From Aerococcaceae bacterium DSM 111022 (lineage in GTDB: Bacteria; Bacillota; Bacilli; Lactobacillales; Aerococcaceae): a stretch of DNA of 64,000 nucleotides. The DNA lies in assembly GCA_015863195.1 (NCBI GenBank), contig JACBXO010000003.1, positions 209,533 to 273,532 on the forward strand, given 5' to 3'. How positions within the stretch are numbered: the first letter of the stretch is position 1; every line of letters begins with the position of its first letter. Below the pieces are notes generated by a model that was given only the letters and a program-made list of their open reading frames with translations, searched no databases and was not told the origin of the DNA. The translations under genes were made by a program, and so were the position numbers. Positions 56,806 to 64,000 of this stretch are shown in pieces.

Positions 56806-57030
56806 TTGCCACAGAACCGGTCCCCTGTGGCAAAACTAACGTGCCAGCTTCAATTCTTGCCACAGAACCGGCTGCCTGTGGTAAAACTAACTTGCTGAAC
56901 CCAAATCTTGCCACAGACCCGGTCCCCTGTGGCAAAACTAACTTGCCAACTCCAATTCTTACCACAGAACCTGCTACCTGTGGCAAAACTAGCTTGCTAA
57001 CTCCAAGTCTTGCCAAACCACAAATCAATC
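56806..57030. repeat. Tandem palindrome array, 51-bp units (array 6)
   Basis: Units start at 56806, 56857, 56908, 56959 and 57010 (partial), exactly 51 bp apart. Left arm TTGCCACAG, a 10-nt loop such as AACCGGTCCC or AACCGGCTGC, right arm CTGTGGCAA, then a 23-bp linker of AACTAACTTGCCAACTCCAA type. This is the GC-richest stem of the arrays. Confidence 0.93.
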
Positions 57031-57073
57031 CACTAAACAAAGCTAAAACAATAACAAACTATAACATCAAAAG

Positions 57074-57133
57074 AGAGTCGCCACGCGACTCTTACCACCT
57101 GCAATCAAGCTTTTAGGCACCAGCCAAAAAGCT
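57074..57133. repeat. Hairpin modules AGAGTCGC and AGCTTTTAGGC
   Basis: AGAGTCGC-cac-GCGACTCT (57074-57092) and AGCTTTTAGGC-acca-GCCAAAAAGCT (57108-57133). Same two stems as at 54680-54740, in reversed order. The stretch 57134-57330 is AT- and C-rich with no gene. Confidence 0.65.
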
Positions 57134-57330
57134 ACATCTCTAAAAAAGTGCACTCAACGCTACCGAGGACAATTAAATCACCACAACCAACCCACAAATA
57201 TCATTAACACAACCAAATATAAACTACTACCCACACCAACACCATAAAGCAATACTACATCTGCCACACACTTCTTCTTTTTCATAAGAGTATGAGATTA
57301 ATTTAACGAGCTAAAATTTCCATGCAAACT

Positions 57331-57510
57331 CAGCAGATCGAAGAGACAAGGGGCATTCATGCGCCATGAAATTTGGACGAACTAGCGTATTAGAAACTGT
57401 GTGAACGTAGTGAGCAACAGTTTCAATAGCTAGGAGAGTCCGGAGCTTTTGCAAAAAGCAGAGGACGGTCCCATGGCAGCTATGAATGCCCCTTGGCTCG
57501 CAGATCTGTG
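57331..57510. repeat. Multi-arm hairpin element C2
   Basis: The lower stem is CAGATC-gaa-GAG.CAAGGGGCATTCAT (from 57334) with ATGAATGCCCCTTG.CTC-gca-GATCTG (ending 57508). Inside, GCCATG pairs with CATGGC, CTAGC with GCTAG around GAAACTGT/ACAGTTTC, and GTCC..GCTTTTT-gc-AAAAAGC..GGAC forms the second arm. The layout equals C1 with compensatory differences in nearly every stem. Confidence 0.78.
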
Positions 57511-57697
57511 ATTCTCACTGCCAATTATATCCAAACACAAATCGCAGCTACATTCACATCCTCTACACCATACCTTTCCCAAATAAAACCCAAACTAATT
57601 CCCATAGATTTTTAATATAAAAATACAGAAATTTGAGGGGGAGTGTGGTAGAATGTAGAATTGAGAGCCAATCAAGAAAGTAACGAGGAGGAAGTAC

Positions 57698-58282
57698 GTG
57701 GCAAAATTATATTTTAAACACGGCGCAATGAACAGCGGAAAATCGCTCGAACTCATCAAAGTCGCCCACAACTACGAAGAACAAAACAAACCCGTACTCA
57801 TTTTTACGAGTTCCCTAGACACAAGAGCAGAAGCGGACACCGTTTCAAGCCGTGTCGGATTCAACCGCGAAGCAGTCGCAATCACATCAGAAATGGATGT
57901 TTACGAGTATGTCGAAAATGTCGGACACAAATTATATTGTATTTTAGTCGACGAAGCGCAATTTATAAATAAAGAACATATCTTACAATTCGCCAAAATT
58001 GTCGACGACTTAAATATTCCTGTGATGGCGTTCGGGTTGAAAAATGACTTCTCAAATGAGTTGTTTGAAGGATCACGTTACCTCTTAATTTATGCGGACA
58101 AAATCGAAGAATTGAAAACCATTTGTTGGTTCTGTGATAAAAAAGCGACGATGAATTTAAGAATCAGCGACGGAAAACCAGTTTATGCCGGTGAACAAAT
58201 TCAAATTGGTGGGAATGAATCATATATCCCCGTTTGCCGCAGCTGTTACCATAAACCAGATTTAAGCCAGATAGAACATTAA
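57698..58282 (+). CDS. tdk: Thymidine kinase
   Basis: 194 residues, type II thymidine kinase. P-loop [10 protein letters not shown] (9-18), DEAQF (about 87-91), and structural zinc Cys pairs CWFC and CRSC. It phosphorylates thymidine for salvage. The start is GTG 57698 behind GAGGAGGAA. It heads the tdk-prfA-prmC-ywlC unit, 15 bp before prfA, a common Firmicute order. Confidence 0.96.
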   Translation: MAKLYFKHGAMNSGKSLELIKVAHNYEEQNKPVLIFTSSLDTRAEADTVSSRVGFNREAVAITSEMDVYEYVENVGHKLYCILVDEAQFINKEHILQFAKIVDDLNIPVMAFGLKNDFSNELFEGSRYLLIYADKIEELKTICWFCDKKATMNLRISDGKPVYAGEQIQIGGNESYIPVCRSCYHKPDLSQIEH

Positions 58283-58297
58283 TCGAGGAGGCAATAT

Positions 58298-59377
58298 ATG
58301 TTTGAGCAATTAGATACAATTTTAATTCGTTACGATGAAGTCAACGAATTATTAAGTGACCCAAGTGTCATTTCAGATACAAACCGTTTGCGTGAATTGA
58401 CGATTGAAGAATCAGATTTACGTCCTAAAGTAGAAAAAATCCGTGAATATAACGACACTGTTGAAGGAATTTCAGAAACAGAAGAGTTATTAGGCGAGTC
58501 TTTAGACGCTGACATGGAAGAATTAGCGAAAATGGAGTTATCTGAATTAAAAACACGCAAAGAAGAATTAGAAGATGAAATCAAAATTATGATGGTTCCT
58601 GAAGATCCAAATGATGGTAAAAACATTATCATGGAAATTCGTGGAGCAGCTGGTGGGGACGAAGCACAATTATTCGCCGGCGACCTTCTAAATATGTATA
58701 CACACTATGCGACAAAACAAGGCTGGAAAGTGGAAGTTTTAGACGCAAATGTGACAGATATTGGTGGCTACAAAGAAGTAACAATCATGATTTCTGGTCA
58801 AAAAGTGTATGCCAAATTAAAATACGAAAATGGGGCACACCGCGTGCAACGTGTGCCAGAAACAGAATCACAAGGCCGTATTCATACGTCAACAGCCACA
58901 GTGGTTGTTATGCCTGAAGCCGAAGAAATTGACTACGAATTAGACGAAAACGACATCCGCGTGGATATTTACCATGCCTCAGGTGCCGGTGGACAGCACG
59001 TTAACAAGACTGCCTCAGCCGTTCGTATGACCCATGAGCCAACAGGAATTGTCGTTGCGATGCAAGATGAGCGTTCACAGCTGAAAAACCGTGAAAAAGC
59101 GATGAAAGTCTTACGTGCCCGCGTCTTTGACAAAGTGCAATCTGAAGCACAAAGCGCCATCGACTCAGAACGTAAATTAAAAGTCGGTACCGGAGACCGC
59201 TCAGAACGTATCCGCACTTACAACTTCCCACAAAGCCGCGTCACAGACCACCGCATTGGCCTAACGATTCAAAAATTAGACCAAATCTTATCCGGTGAAT
59301 TAGACGAAATCGTCGACGCATTAGTATTATATGAACAAACAGAAAAATTAGAGGCGCTCAATGGACCAGCAATCTAA
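58298..59377 (+). CDS. prfA: Peptide chain release factor 1
   Basis: 359 residues. RF1 stop-codon motif PxT (PET in [14 protein letters not shown]) and the GGQ loop [11 protein letters not shown] are present. It releases peptides at UAA and UAG. CGAGGAGG precedes the ATG. Its 3' end overlaps prmC by 17 bp; PrmC methylates the GGQ glutamine of RF1, so the two are functionally coupled. Confidence 0.97.
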   Translation: MFEQLDTILIRYDEVNELLSDPSVISDTNRLRELTIEESDLRPKVEKIREYNDTVEGISETEELLGESLDADMEELAKMELSELKTRKEELEDEIKIMMVPEDPNDGKNIIMEIRGAAGGDEAQLFAGDLLNMYTHYATKQGWKVEVLDANVTDIGGYKEVTIMISGQKVYAKLKYENGAHRVQRVPETESQGRIHTSTATVVVMPEAEEIDYELDENDIRVDIYHASGAGGQHVNKTASAVRMTHEPTGIVVAMQDERSQLKNREKAMKVLRARVFDKVQSEAQSAIDSERKLKVGTGDRSERIRTYNFPQSRVTDHRIGLTIQKLDQILSGELDEIVDALVLYEQTEKLEALNGPAI

Positions 59378-60200
59378 TTTAATTTTGGTCGAAGCTCTTA
59401 ACCGAGCTTCGCTTTTTTTGAAAGAAGAGGATCATGCCGCCGGCGACGCTCAAAATTATTGGATGTATTTCAAGGACTGGTCATTAACGGATTTAGTAAC
59501 CAATCTTCATGAACCAATTTCTAAGGAAGACTGGACGGCGTTTCAAGACATTTTAGAACGCATTGTCCAAGATGAACCGATTCAATACATTTTAGGCTAT
59601 GCTGATTTTTATGATCGTCGTTTTAAAGTAACGTCAGACACTTTAATTCCCCGTGAAGAAACCACGGGTATTATTGATTTAGCCCGTGACTTACCAGCAA
59701 AACGCATTTTGGATATCGGTACAGGAACCGGAATTATAGGGATTACAATGGCTTTAGAAAATCCAGAAGCAGCTGTTTTATTAAGTGATATTTCTGCCGC
59801 AGCTTTAGCAGTCGCTAAAGAAAATGCGGAGGCACTGGGTGCTCAAGTTGAATTGATTCAAAGTGATGTCTTTGACTTAATCCCTGTGGGTGAGAAGTTT
59901 GATTTGATTTTGTCGAATCCACCTTATATTAGCCAGGATGAATTAGATGTGATGGACAAGAGTGTCAAAAAATTTGAACCAAAGTCAGCACTATTTGCGG
60001 AAAATAATGGTTTAGCTATTTATGAAAAATTAGCTGCGACAGCACCAAAATATTTAACCGATGATGGCGTACTGATTGTGGAAATTGGCTACCGCCAGGG
60101 CGGAGCAGTGAAGGAATTATTCAGCCATACTTTTCCAGAGAAAAAAGTAGAAGTATTGAAGGATTTTAACGAATTAGACCGCTTTGTGCGCGTGAGTTAA
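59361..60200 (+). CDS. prmC: Release factor glutamine methyltransferase PrmC
   Basis: 279 residues. N-terminal helical domain, SAM-binding [13 protein letters not shown] (about 113-125) and catalytic SNPPYIS (about 182-188). It methylates the GGQ Gln of RF1/RF2. It starts inside the prfA end. A CCATACTTTTCC motif, otherwise seen in intergenic sequence, occurs at 60124-60135. Confidence 0.95.
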   Translation: MDQQSNLILVEALNRASLFLKEEDHAAGDAQNYWMYFKDWSLTDLVTNLHEPISKEDWTAFQDILERIVQDEPIQYILGYADFYDRRFKVTSDTLIPREETTGIIDLARDLPAKRILDIGTGTGIIGITMALENPEAAVLLSDISAAALAVAKENAEALGAQVELIQSDVFDLIPVGEKFDLILSNPPYISQDELDVMDKSVKKFEPKSALFAENNGLAIYEKLAATAPKYLTDDGVLIVEIGYRQGGAVKELFSHTFPEKKVEVLKDFNELDRFVRVS

Positions 60201-60212
60201 GGAGGGGTGAGC

Positions 60213-61229
60213 GTGACAGAAATTTTCAAACGAGAGACGATTTTTGAAGCGGCGGACGTTTTAAGAGAAGGCGGCATCGTCGCTTTCCCGACCGAAACAG
60301 TTTACGGATTAGGTGCGGCGGCCAACAATCAAAAAGCGGTAGAGCGCGTTTTTGAAGTGAAAGGACGGCCGCAAGACAATCCACTAATTGTCCACGTCGA
60401 CCATCCAGATACGGTCAAGCAATTTGTCGAAGTTGGGGCCGAGGTGCAACAATTAATCGACACATTTTGGCCGGGGCCATTAACGGTCATTTTTCCTTAT
60501 GAAGGGGACGCGTTTTCGCCAAGCATTTCAGCAGGGCAACCGACAGTTAGCTTCCGGATGCCGGATAATGCGGACACTTTGGCCTTGATTGAAGCAGTGG
60601 GCTTCCCATTAGTGGGGCCGTCAGCGAATAAGTCAGGAAAACCGAGCCCGACTAGTTTAGAACATGTGTTGCATGACTTTGATGGGGAAATTGAAGGGGT
60701 GTTGGAGTCAAGTGAACCAGCCTTTGATATTGGCGTTGAGTCAACGGTAATTTACCCAATAGAGTCAGAAATTGTAATTTTAAGACCGGGTGCCATCACC
60801 AAACAAATGCTTGAAGTGGTGACGGATTTGCCGGTTTATGAAAAAACAGCCAAAGATCAATTATCTGGAAAGCAAGCGGTTTATAGTCCAGGTGTGAAAT
60901 ATACGCATTATAGTCCTAAACAACCGGTATATATGGTCAGTTACGGGACAAGCTTAGAACGCGTGGCTGAGTGGATTAAAACTCAGCAGGGACGTATTGG
61001 TTTGTTGGCTGACAACGACTGGTTGACGGATTTTGAAGAAGTGGCTGCGACTTATTCTTTAGGGGAAGCAGGGGACATTCAGTCGGCGACGCGTGAGTTA
61101 TATGCGGGGCTCCGTTATTTAGAACAACAAGATATTGATGTCATTTTAGTGCAAGGGTTTGATGAAAATGAAGAAAATGCGCATGCGGTGATGAATCGTC
61201 TTTCTAAAGCAAGTAACTTTGTGATATAA
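60213..61229 (+). CDS. L-threonylcarbamoyladenylate synthase (Sua5/YwlC)
   Basis: About 339 residues from GTG 60213 (GGAGGGG ahead; GTG 60207 overlaps). YrdC domain (about 10-200) with GGIVAFPTETVYGLGA, KGRPQDNPL and GPSANKSGKPSPT, then a Sua5 C-terminal domain with YSPGVKYTHYSPKQPVY. It makes the TC-AMP used for t6A37 in tRNA. The full Sua5 form rather than short TsaC. Confidence 0.95.
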   Translation: MTEIFKRETIFEAADVLREGGIVAFPTETVYGLGAAANNQKAVERVFEVKGRPQDNPLIVHVDHPDTVKQFVEVGAEVQQLIDTFWPGPLTVIFPYEGDAFSPSISAGQPTVSFRMPDNADTLALIEAVGFPLVGPSANKSGKPSPTSLEHVLHDFDGEIEGVLESSEPAFDIGVESTVIYPIESEIVILRPGAITKQMLEVVTDLPVYEKTAKDQLSGKQAVYSPGVKYTHYSPKQPVYMVSYGTSLERVAEWIKTQQGRIGLLADNDWLTDFEEVAATYSLGEAGDIQSATRELYAGLRYLEQQDIDVILVQGFDENEENAHAVMNRLSKASNFVI

Positions 61230-61230
61230 T
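61222..61230 (+). promoter_or_regulatory. Extended -10 promoter of glyA
   Basis: TGA then TATAAT (61225-61230). It overlaps the stop codon of the ywlC/Sua5 gene. Confidence 0.55.
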
Positions 61231-61274
61231 TAGAAAAGTATTAGAATGAATGAGAAAGAATAAGGGGAATCACT

Positions 61275-62501
61275 ATGGCTAACAATTTCGAAGATGAATT
61301 AGTGTTTAATGCAATTCAAAATGAAGAACAACGTCAGATGCAAAATATTGAGTTAATTGCTTCGGAGAACTTTGTTTCAGAGGCAGTTTTAACAGCGCAA
61401 GGTAGTGTTTTAACAAATAAATATGCTGAAGGTTATCCAAATCGCCGTTATTATGGTGGGTGTGAATATGTTGATGTCGTTGAACAAGCGGCGATTGACC
61501 GTGCTAAAGAATTATTTGGCGCTGAATTTGCCAACGTCCAGCCGCACTCTGGTTCAAGTGCTAACTTAGCGGTTTACCGTGCCTTTTTAGAGCCAGGCGA
61601 TAAAGTGTTAGGAATGGACTTATCACAAGGGGGCCATTTAACACATGGGTCACCGGTTAACTTTTCAGGGCAATCTTATGAAATGTATGCTTATGGTGTG
61701 GATGAAGCGGGATATATTGATTATGATGCGCTTGAAAAAACAGCTAAAGAAGTCCAACCGAAAATGATTATTGCAGGTGCTTCTGCTTATTCTAGAATCA
61801 TCGATTTTGAACGTATTGGAGAAATTGCTAAAGCCGTTGGCGCAATTTACTTTGTCGATATGGCACATATCGCAGGTTTAGTGGCTGCTGGATTGCATCC
61901 TAACCCAGTGCCACATGCTGACGTTGTGACATCTACTACCCACAAAACTTTACGCGGTCCCCGCGGAGGTATTATTTTAGCGAAAAAAGAGCATGGTAAA
62001 AAGCTGAATTCAGCGATTTTCCCTGGGATTCAAGGTGGGCCTTTGATGCATGTGATTGCGGCTAAAGCGGTGGCTTTAGGGGAGGCGTTGAAGCCAGAAT
62101 TTAAAGATTATGCAAAAAGAGTGATTGATAATACGAGAGCGATGGCGAATGTTTTCAATGAGAGTCCTTTAAATGTGATTTCTGGTGGGACAGATAATCA
62201 TTTATTTTTAGTGGATGTGACGCCTTTAGGAATTACGGGTAAATGGGCGCAAGAGCGTTTAGACGAGATTCACATCACAGTAAATAAAAATTCAATTCCA
62301 AATGATCAAGAATCTTTTGTGCAAACGTCAGGAATTCGTATTGGTGCGGCAGCGATTACAACGCGCGGCTTTAATACAGATGAGGCGCGTCAGACGGCTG
62401 AATTGATTGTTGAAGCACTTCAAGCGGATGAAAATGACCTTGACAAACTACGTGATAAAGTTGCACAATTAGTAAGTGGAAAACCACTTCACCAAGCATA
62501 G
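61275..62501 (+). CDS. glyA: Serine hydroxymethyltransferase
   Basis: 408 residues, full length. The PLP Lys is in [14 protein letters not shown] (about 222-235), with opening [11 protein letters not shown] and [15 protein letters not shown] motifs. It converts serine and THF to glycine and methylene-THF. AAGGGGAATC precedes the ATG. It has its own promoter and lies 31 bp before upp. Confidence 0.97.
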   Translation: MANNFEDELVFNAIQNEEQRQMQNIELIASENFVSEAVLTAQGSVLTNKYAEGYPNRRYYGGCEYVDVVEQAAIDRAKELFGAEFANVQPHSGSSANLAVYRAFLEPGDKVLGMDLSQGGHLTHGSPVNFSGQSYEMYAYGVDEAGYIDYDALEKTAKEVQPKMIIAGASAYSRIIDFERIGEIAKAVGAIYFVDMAHIAGLVAAGLHPNPVPHADVVTSTTHKTLRGPRGGIILAKKEHGKKLNSAIFPGIQGGPLMHVIAAKAVALGEALKPEFKDYAKRVIDNTRAMANVFNESPLNVISGGTDNHLFLVDVTPLGITGKWAQERLDEIHITVNKNSIPNDQESFVQTSGIRIGAAAITTRGFNTDEARQTAELIVEALQADENDLDKLRDKVAQLVSGKPLHQA

Positions 62502-62532
62502 GCTGAAGTAAAATTTAGGAGGAAAATTAATC

Positions 62533-63171
62533 ATGGCAAATTTTACAGTTGTTGATCACCCATTAATTCAACATAAAGTAACAATCATCCGTAAGGAAGA
62601 AACTTCGACGAAAGAATTCCGCGAGATTACTAACGAGATTGGTATGTTAATGGCATACGAAATCACGCGCGACTTACCCTTGGAGGATGTTGTTATTCAA
62701 ACGCCTTTAGTCGAGACAACACAAAAACAATTAGCGGGTAAAAAATTAGCCGTTGTTCCAATTCTTAGAGCAGGTCTAGGGATGGTAGATGGTATTGTTG
62801 ATTTAATTCCTTCTGCACGTGTGGGCCACATCGGTATGTACCGTGACCACGATACTTTAGAAGCGATTGAATATTTCGCAAAATTCCCAACGGACATTAA
62901 AGAGCGTCGCGTTTTCGTTGTTGACCCAATGTTAGCAACTGGTGCATCCGCGATCGCGGCTTTAAACCAATTAGTGAATAAGTATGACGTTGCGCCAAGC
63001 AATATTTCGTTTGTTTGTTTAGTGGCTGCTCCTGAGGGAATCAAAGCTTTACAAGAAGCGCATCCTGAGGTAGATATTTTCACAGCTGCTTTAGATGAGA
63101 AATTAGACGAAAATGGGTATATCTTGCCAGGTCTTGGTGACGCCGGCGACCGTATTTTCGGAACTAAATAA
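62533..63171 (+). CDS. upp: Uracil phosphoribosyltransferase
   Basis: 212 residues including the PRPP-binding motif [12 protein letters not shown] (about 132-143) and the uracil-binding [10 protein letters not shown] at the end. It salvages uracil to UMP. AGGAGGAAAATTAATC precedes the ATG. In many Firmicutes upp lies before the atp operon; here the next gene starts beyond an 800-bp repeat region. Confidence 0.97.
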   Translation: MANFTVVDHPLIQHKVTIIRKEETSTKEFREITNEIGMLMAYEITRDLPLEDVVIQTPLVETTQKQLAGKKLAVVPILRAGLGMVDGIVDLIPSARVGHIGMYRDHDTLEAIEYFAKFPTDIKERRVFVVDPMLATGASAIAALNQLVNKYDVAPSNISFVCLVAAPEGIKALQEAHPEVDIFTAALDEKLDENGYILPGLGDAGDRIFGTK

Positions 63172-63190
63172 TTAACAACCTCGCATTATT

Positions 63191-63228
63191 TACCGTCTTA
63201 GATCCCACTAAGGCGGTATTTTTTTTAT
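63191..63228 (+). terminator. Terminator of glyA-upp
   Basis: TACCG.CTTAG pairs with CTAAG.CGGTA, followed by TTTTTTT. Confidence 0.88.
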
Positions 63229-63289
63229 GGGAAAGTATGGCAACAATTTGCGGAATACAGGCATTTATTATTAAAGTATATGCCCACCG

Positions 63290-63532
63290 CATATCTTCGA
63301 GGCCGAGGATAATTTGTGGCTAGCATAGTAATTTGCTACATACAGTCATAATTTTCTCCGTGGGGACGCTTCAATAACCTCCGATTATTTCAAACTATTT
63401 TGGCTAGAGAGTACTTAAGCGCTACGCGCTAACGTACTCTAAGCTACGCCAAAATCCCTGGATTCCACGGGAAAATTATGACTGTATTCCGCAAATTATT
63501 TAGCAAGTGTATACCTCGGTCTCTTCGATATC
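63290..63532. repeat. Large inverted-repeat element B (uninterrupted copy of element A) with an extra lower stem
   Basis: The core 63319-63504 has ATACAGTCATAATTTTC.CCGTGG paired with CCACGGGAAAATTATGACTGTAT, and ATTTTGGC..AGAGTAC paired with GTACTCT..GCCAAAAT. At the point matching the 115-bp array insertion, AAGC and TACGCC are contiguous (63441-63450). An outer stem CATATC-ttc-GAG.CCGAGG (63290-63307) pairs with CCTCGG.CTC-ttc-GATATC (63514-63532), the same lower-stem plan as C1 and C2. Confidence 0.85.
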
Positions 63533-63734
63533 GTAGAGTCTATAATCATGCCTGTATTCCACAAATTATTTAGTTGGTTTACTTAATTAGAGCACTGTGT
63601 TAGATCTGAGGCGTCAGATTAAAACAGAATAGTGTTAATTATTATAGTTCCTCATGGTTAATGGTGGAGAGATGGGGGAGTGTTATGGGTACAGTGAAGT
63701 GCAGGATAGGTTGATGGCGGGATTTTGGGGTGAG

Positions 63735-63880
63735 GGGATGCAAAAAAATGCATCCTCTGCTGAAAAAATTGAGAGGCGCACAGATTGTGCATTCATTTTA
63801 TTTGAGACTAGAGAGGATGCACTAAATTGCATCCATTGCTGAAAAAATTGAGAGGTTGCACAGGTTGTGCATCCTCAGGC
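63735..63880. repeat. Palindrome array, about 38-41-bp spacing (array 9)
   Basis: Four palindromes: GGATGCA-aaaaa-TGCATCC near 63736, GCGCACAGATTGTGC near 63777, GGATGCA-ctaaat-TGCATCC near 63815 and TTGCACAGGTTGTGCA near 63856. The linker TGCTGAAAAAATTGAGAGG is repeated at 63759 and 63838, 79 bp apart. Two palindrome types alternate, unlike the other arrays. Between 63533 and 63734 no gene is convincing; 63541-63566 repeats part of the element B right end. Confidence 0.7.
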
Positions 63881-63887
63881 TGTAGAC

Positions 63888-63934
63888 AAACCCCTTGAAA
63901 ACACTGATATATAGTGATTTCAAGGGGTTTTTCC
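63888..63934 (+). terminator. Terminator ahead of the last gene
   Basis: AAACCCCTTGAAA pairs with TTTCAAGGGGTTT, followed by TTCC. The inner part CACT/AGTG extends the stem. Confidence 0.85.
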
Positions 63935-63964
63935 TGTATAATAAAAATAAAATGGGTGATTAAC

Positions 63965-64000
63965 ATGATGTCCCGAGATGCTGATAGTAAGACATTTGAA
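63965..64000 (+). CDS. 5' end of a gene running off the window (unidentified)
   Basis: TATAAT at 63937-63942 and two adjacent ATGs at 63965 and 63968 open a frame (MMSRDADSKTFE) that continues to the window end. The ribosome-binding site is weak (ATGGGTGA). Twelve codons are too few to identify. Confidence 0.4.
   Translation, partial: MMSRDADSKTFE

Noticed and set aside
63654..63842. A 62-residue open frame near the window end
   Set aside because: It runs through the array 9 palindromes, has no family resemblance and carries a poor ribosome-binding site.

Overview
The window is AT-rich bacterial chromosome from a non-spore-forming low-GC Firmicute. The gene content (HPr/EI phosphotransferase, RelQ, SpxH, YhaM/YhaN/YhaO, PrsA, MurT, T-box leaders, FNT transporter, DivIVA-like protein) fits Lactobacillales. 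Aerococcaceae or Carnobacteriaceae would be my guess, but this is inference from gene content and not a database result. No rRNA operon, insertion sequence, transposase, integrase, phage gene or cas gene was seen. One tRNA gene is present (tRNA-Arg, CCG).

Layout. 1-5.5 kb: an O-antigen-ligase-like membrane protein, a secreted two-domain protein, three tandem universal stress proteins and a DUF4336 protein. 5.7-9 kb: a structured leader with a terminator ahead of a BASS transporter and an iron-type alcohol dehydrogenase, then an FNT channel. 9-10.5 kb: the infC-rpmI-rplT operon, where infC probably starts at ATC. 11-16 kb: spxH, divergent from relQ-nadK-rluA-mgtE. 16-25 kb: GNAT, DivIVA-like, prfC, PP2C-like, ptsH-ptsI and a class A PBP. 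25-41 kb: a NERD protein, then a yheA-like gene, yhaO-yhaN-yhaM, a His-rich SRPBCC protein, a secreted protein, tRNA-Arg, hit, ytxH-like, prsA, a Ser/Glu-rich lipoprotein, rplY, an M20 amidohydrolase, queG and trmL. 42-46 kb: a Met T-box ahead of a YxjG/YxjH-type methionine synthase-like gene and a Ser T-box ahead of serS. 46-47.4 kb: a two-gene accessory unit (DUF1828/DUF1829 plus DUF6978-like). 48-56.6 kb: uppP, a lactonase, AI-2E, a lipoprotein, DUF554 and an orphan murT. 57.7-63.2 kb: tdk-prfA-prmC-ywlC-glyA-upp.

The most striking content is between the genes. Eight long intergenic regions carry tandem arrays of short palindromes. Six of these arrays use a repeat unit of exactly 51 bp, and two related arrays use 41 bp. 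The two lengths differ by about 10 bp, taken from the palindrome loop. Two 51-bp arrays (near 10.7 and 26.2 kb) share one stem sequence, while the others each have a different stem with the same architecture. A second class uses a 115-bp unit carrying a covarying hairpin flanked by GCATGTAAG and CAGCAGC. Four such units sit inside the apical part of a large inverted-repeat element at 53.8-54.4 kb, and a second copy of that element at 63.3-63.5 kb lacks them, giving an apparent empty site. A third class (47.8, 55.1, 57.3 kb and probably 63.3 kb) consists of 150-240-bp multi-arm hairpin elements whose stems change in a compensatory way. Short recurring hairpin modules fill much of the rest. I know of no description of this organisation and consider it the main discovery candidate in the window.

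Limits: no alignments, folding programs or database searches could be run. Function calls rest on motif recognition, and start codons were chosen from visible ribosome-binding sites.
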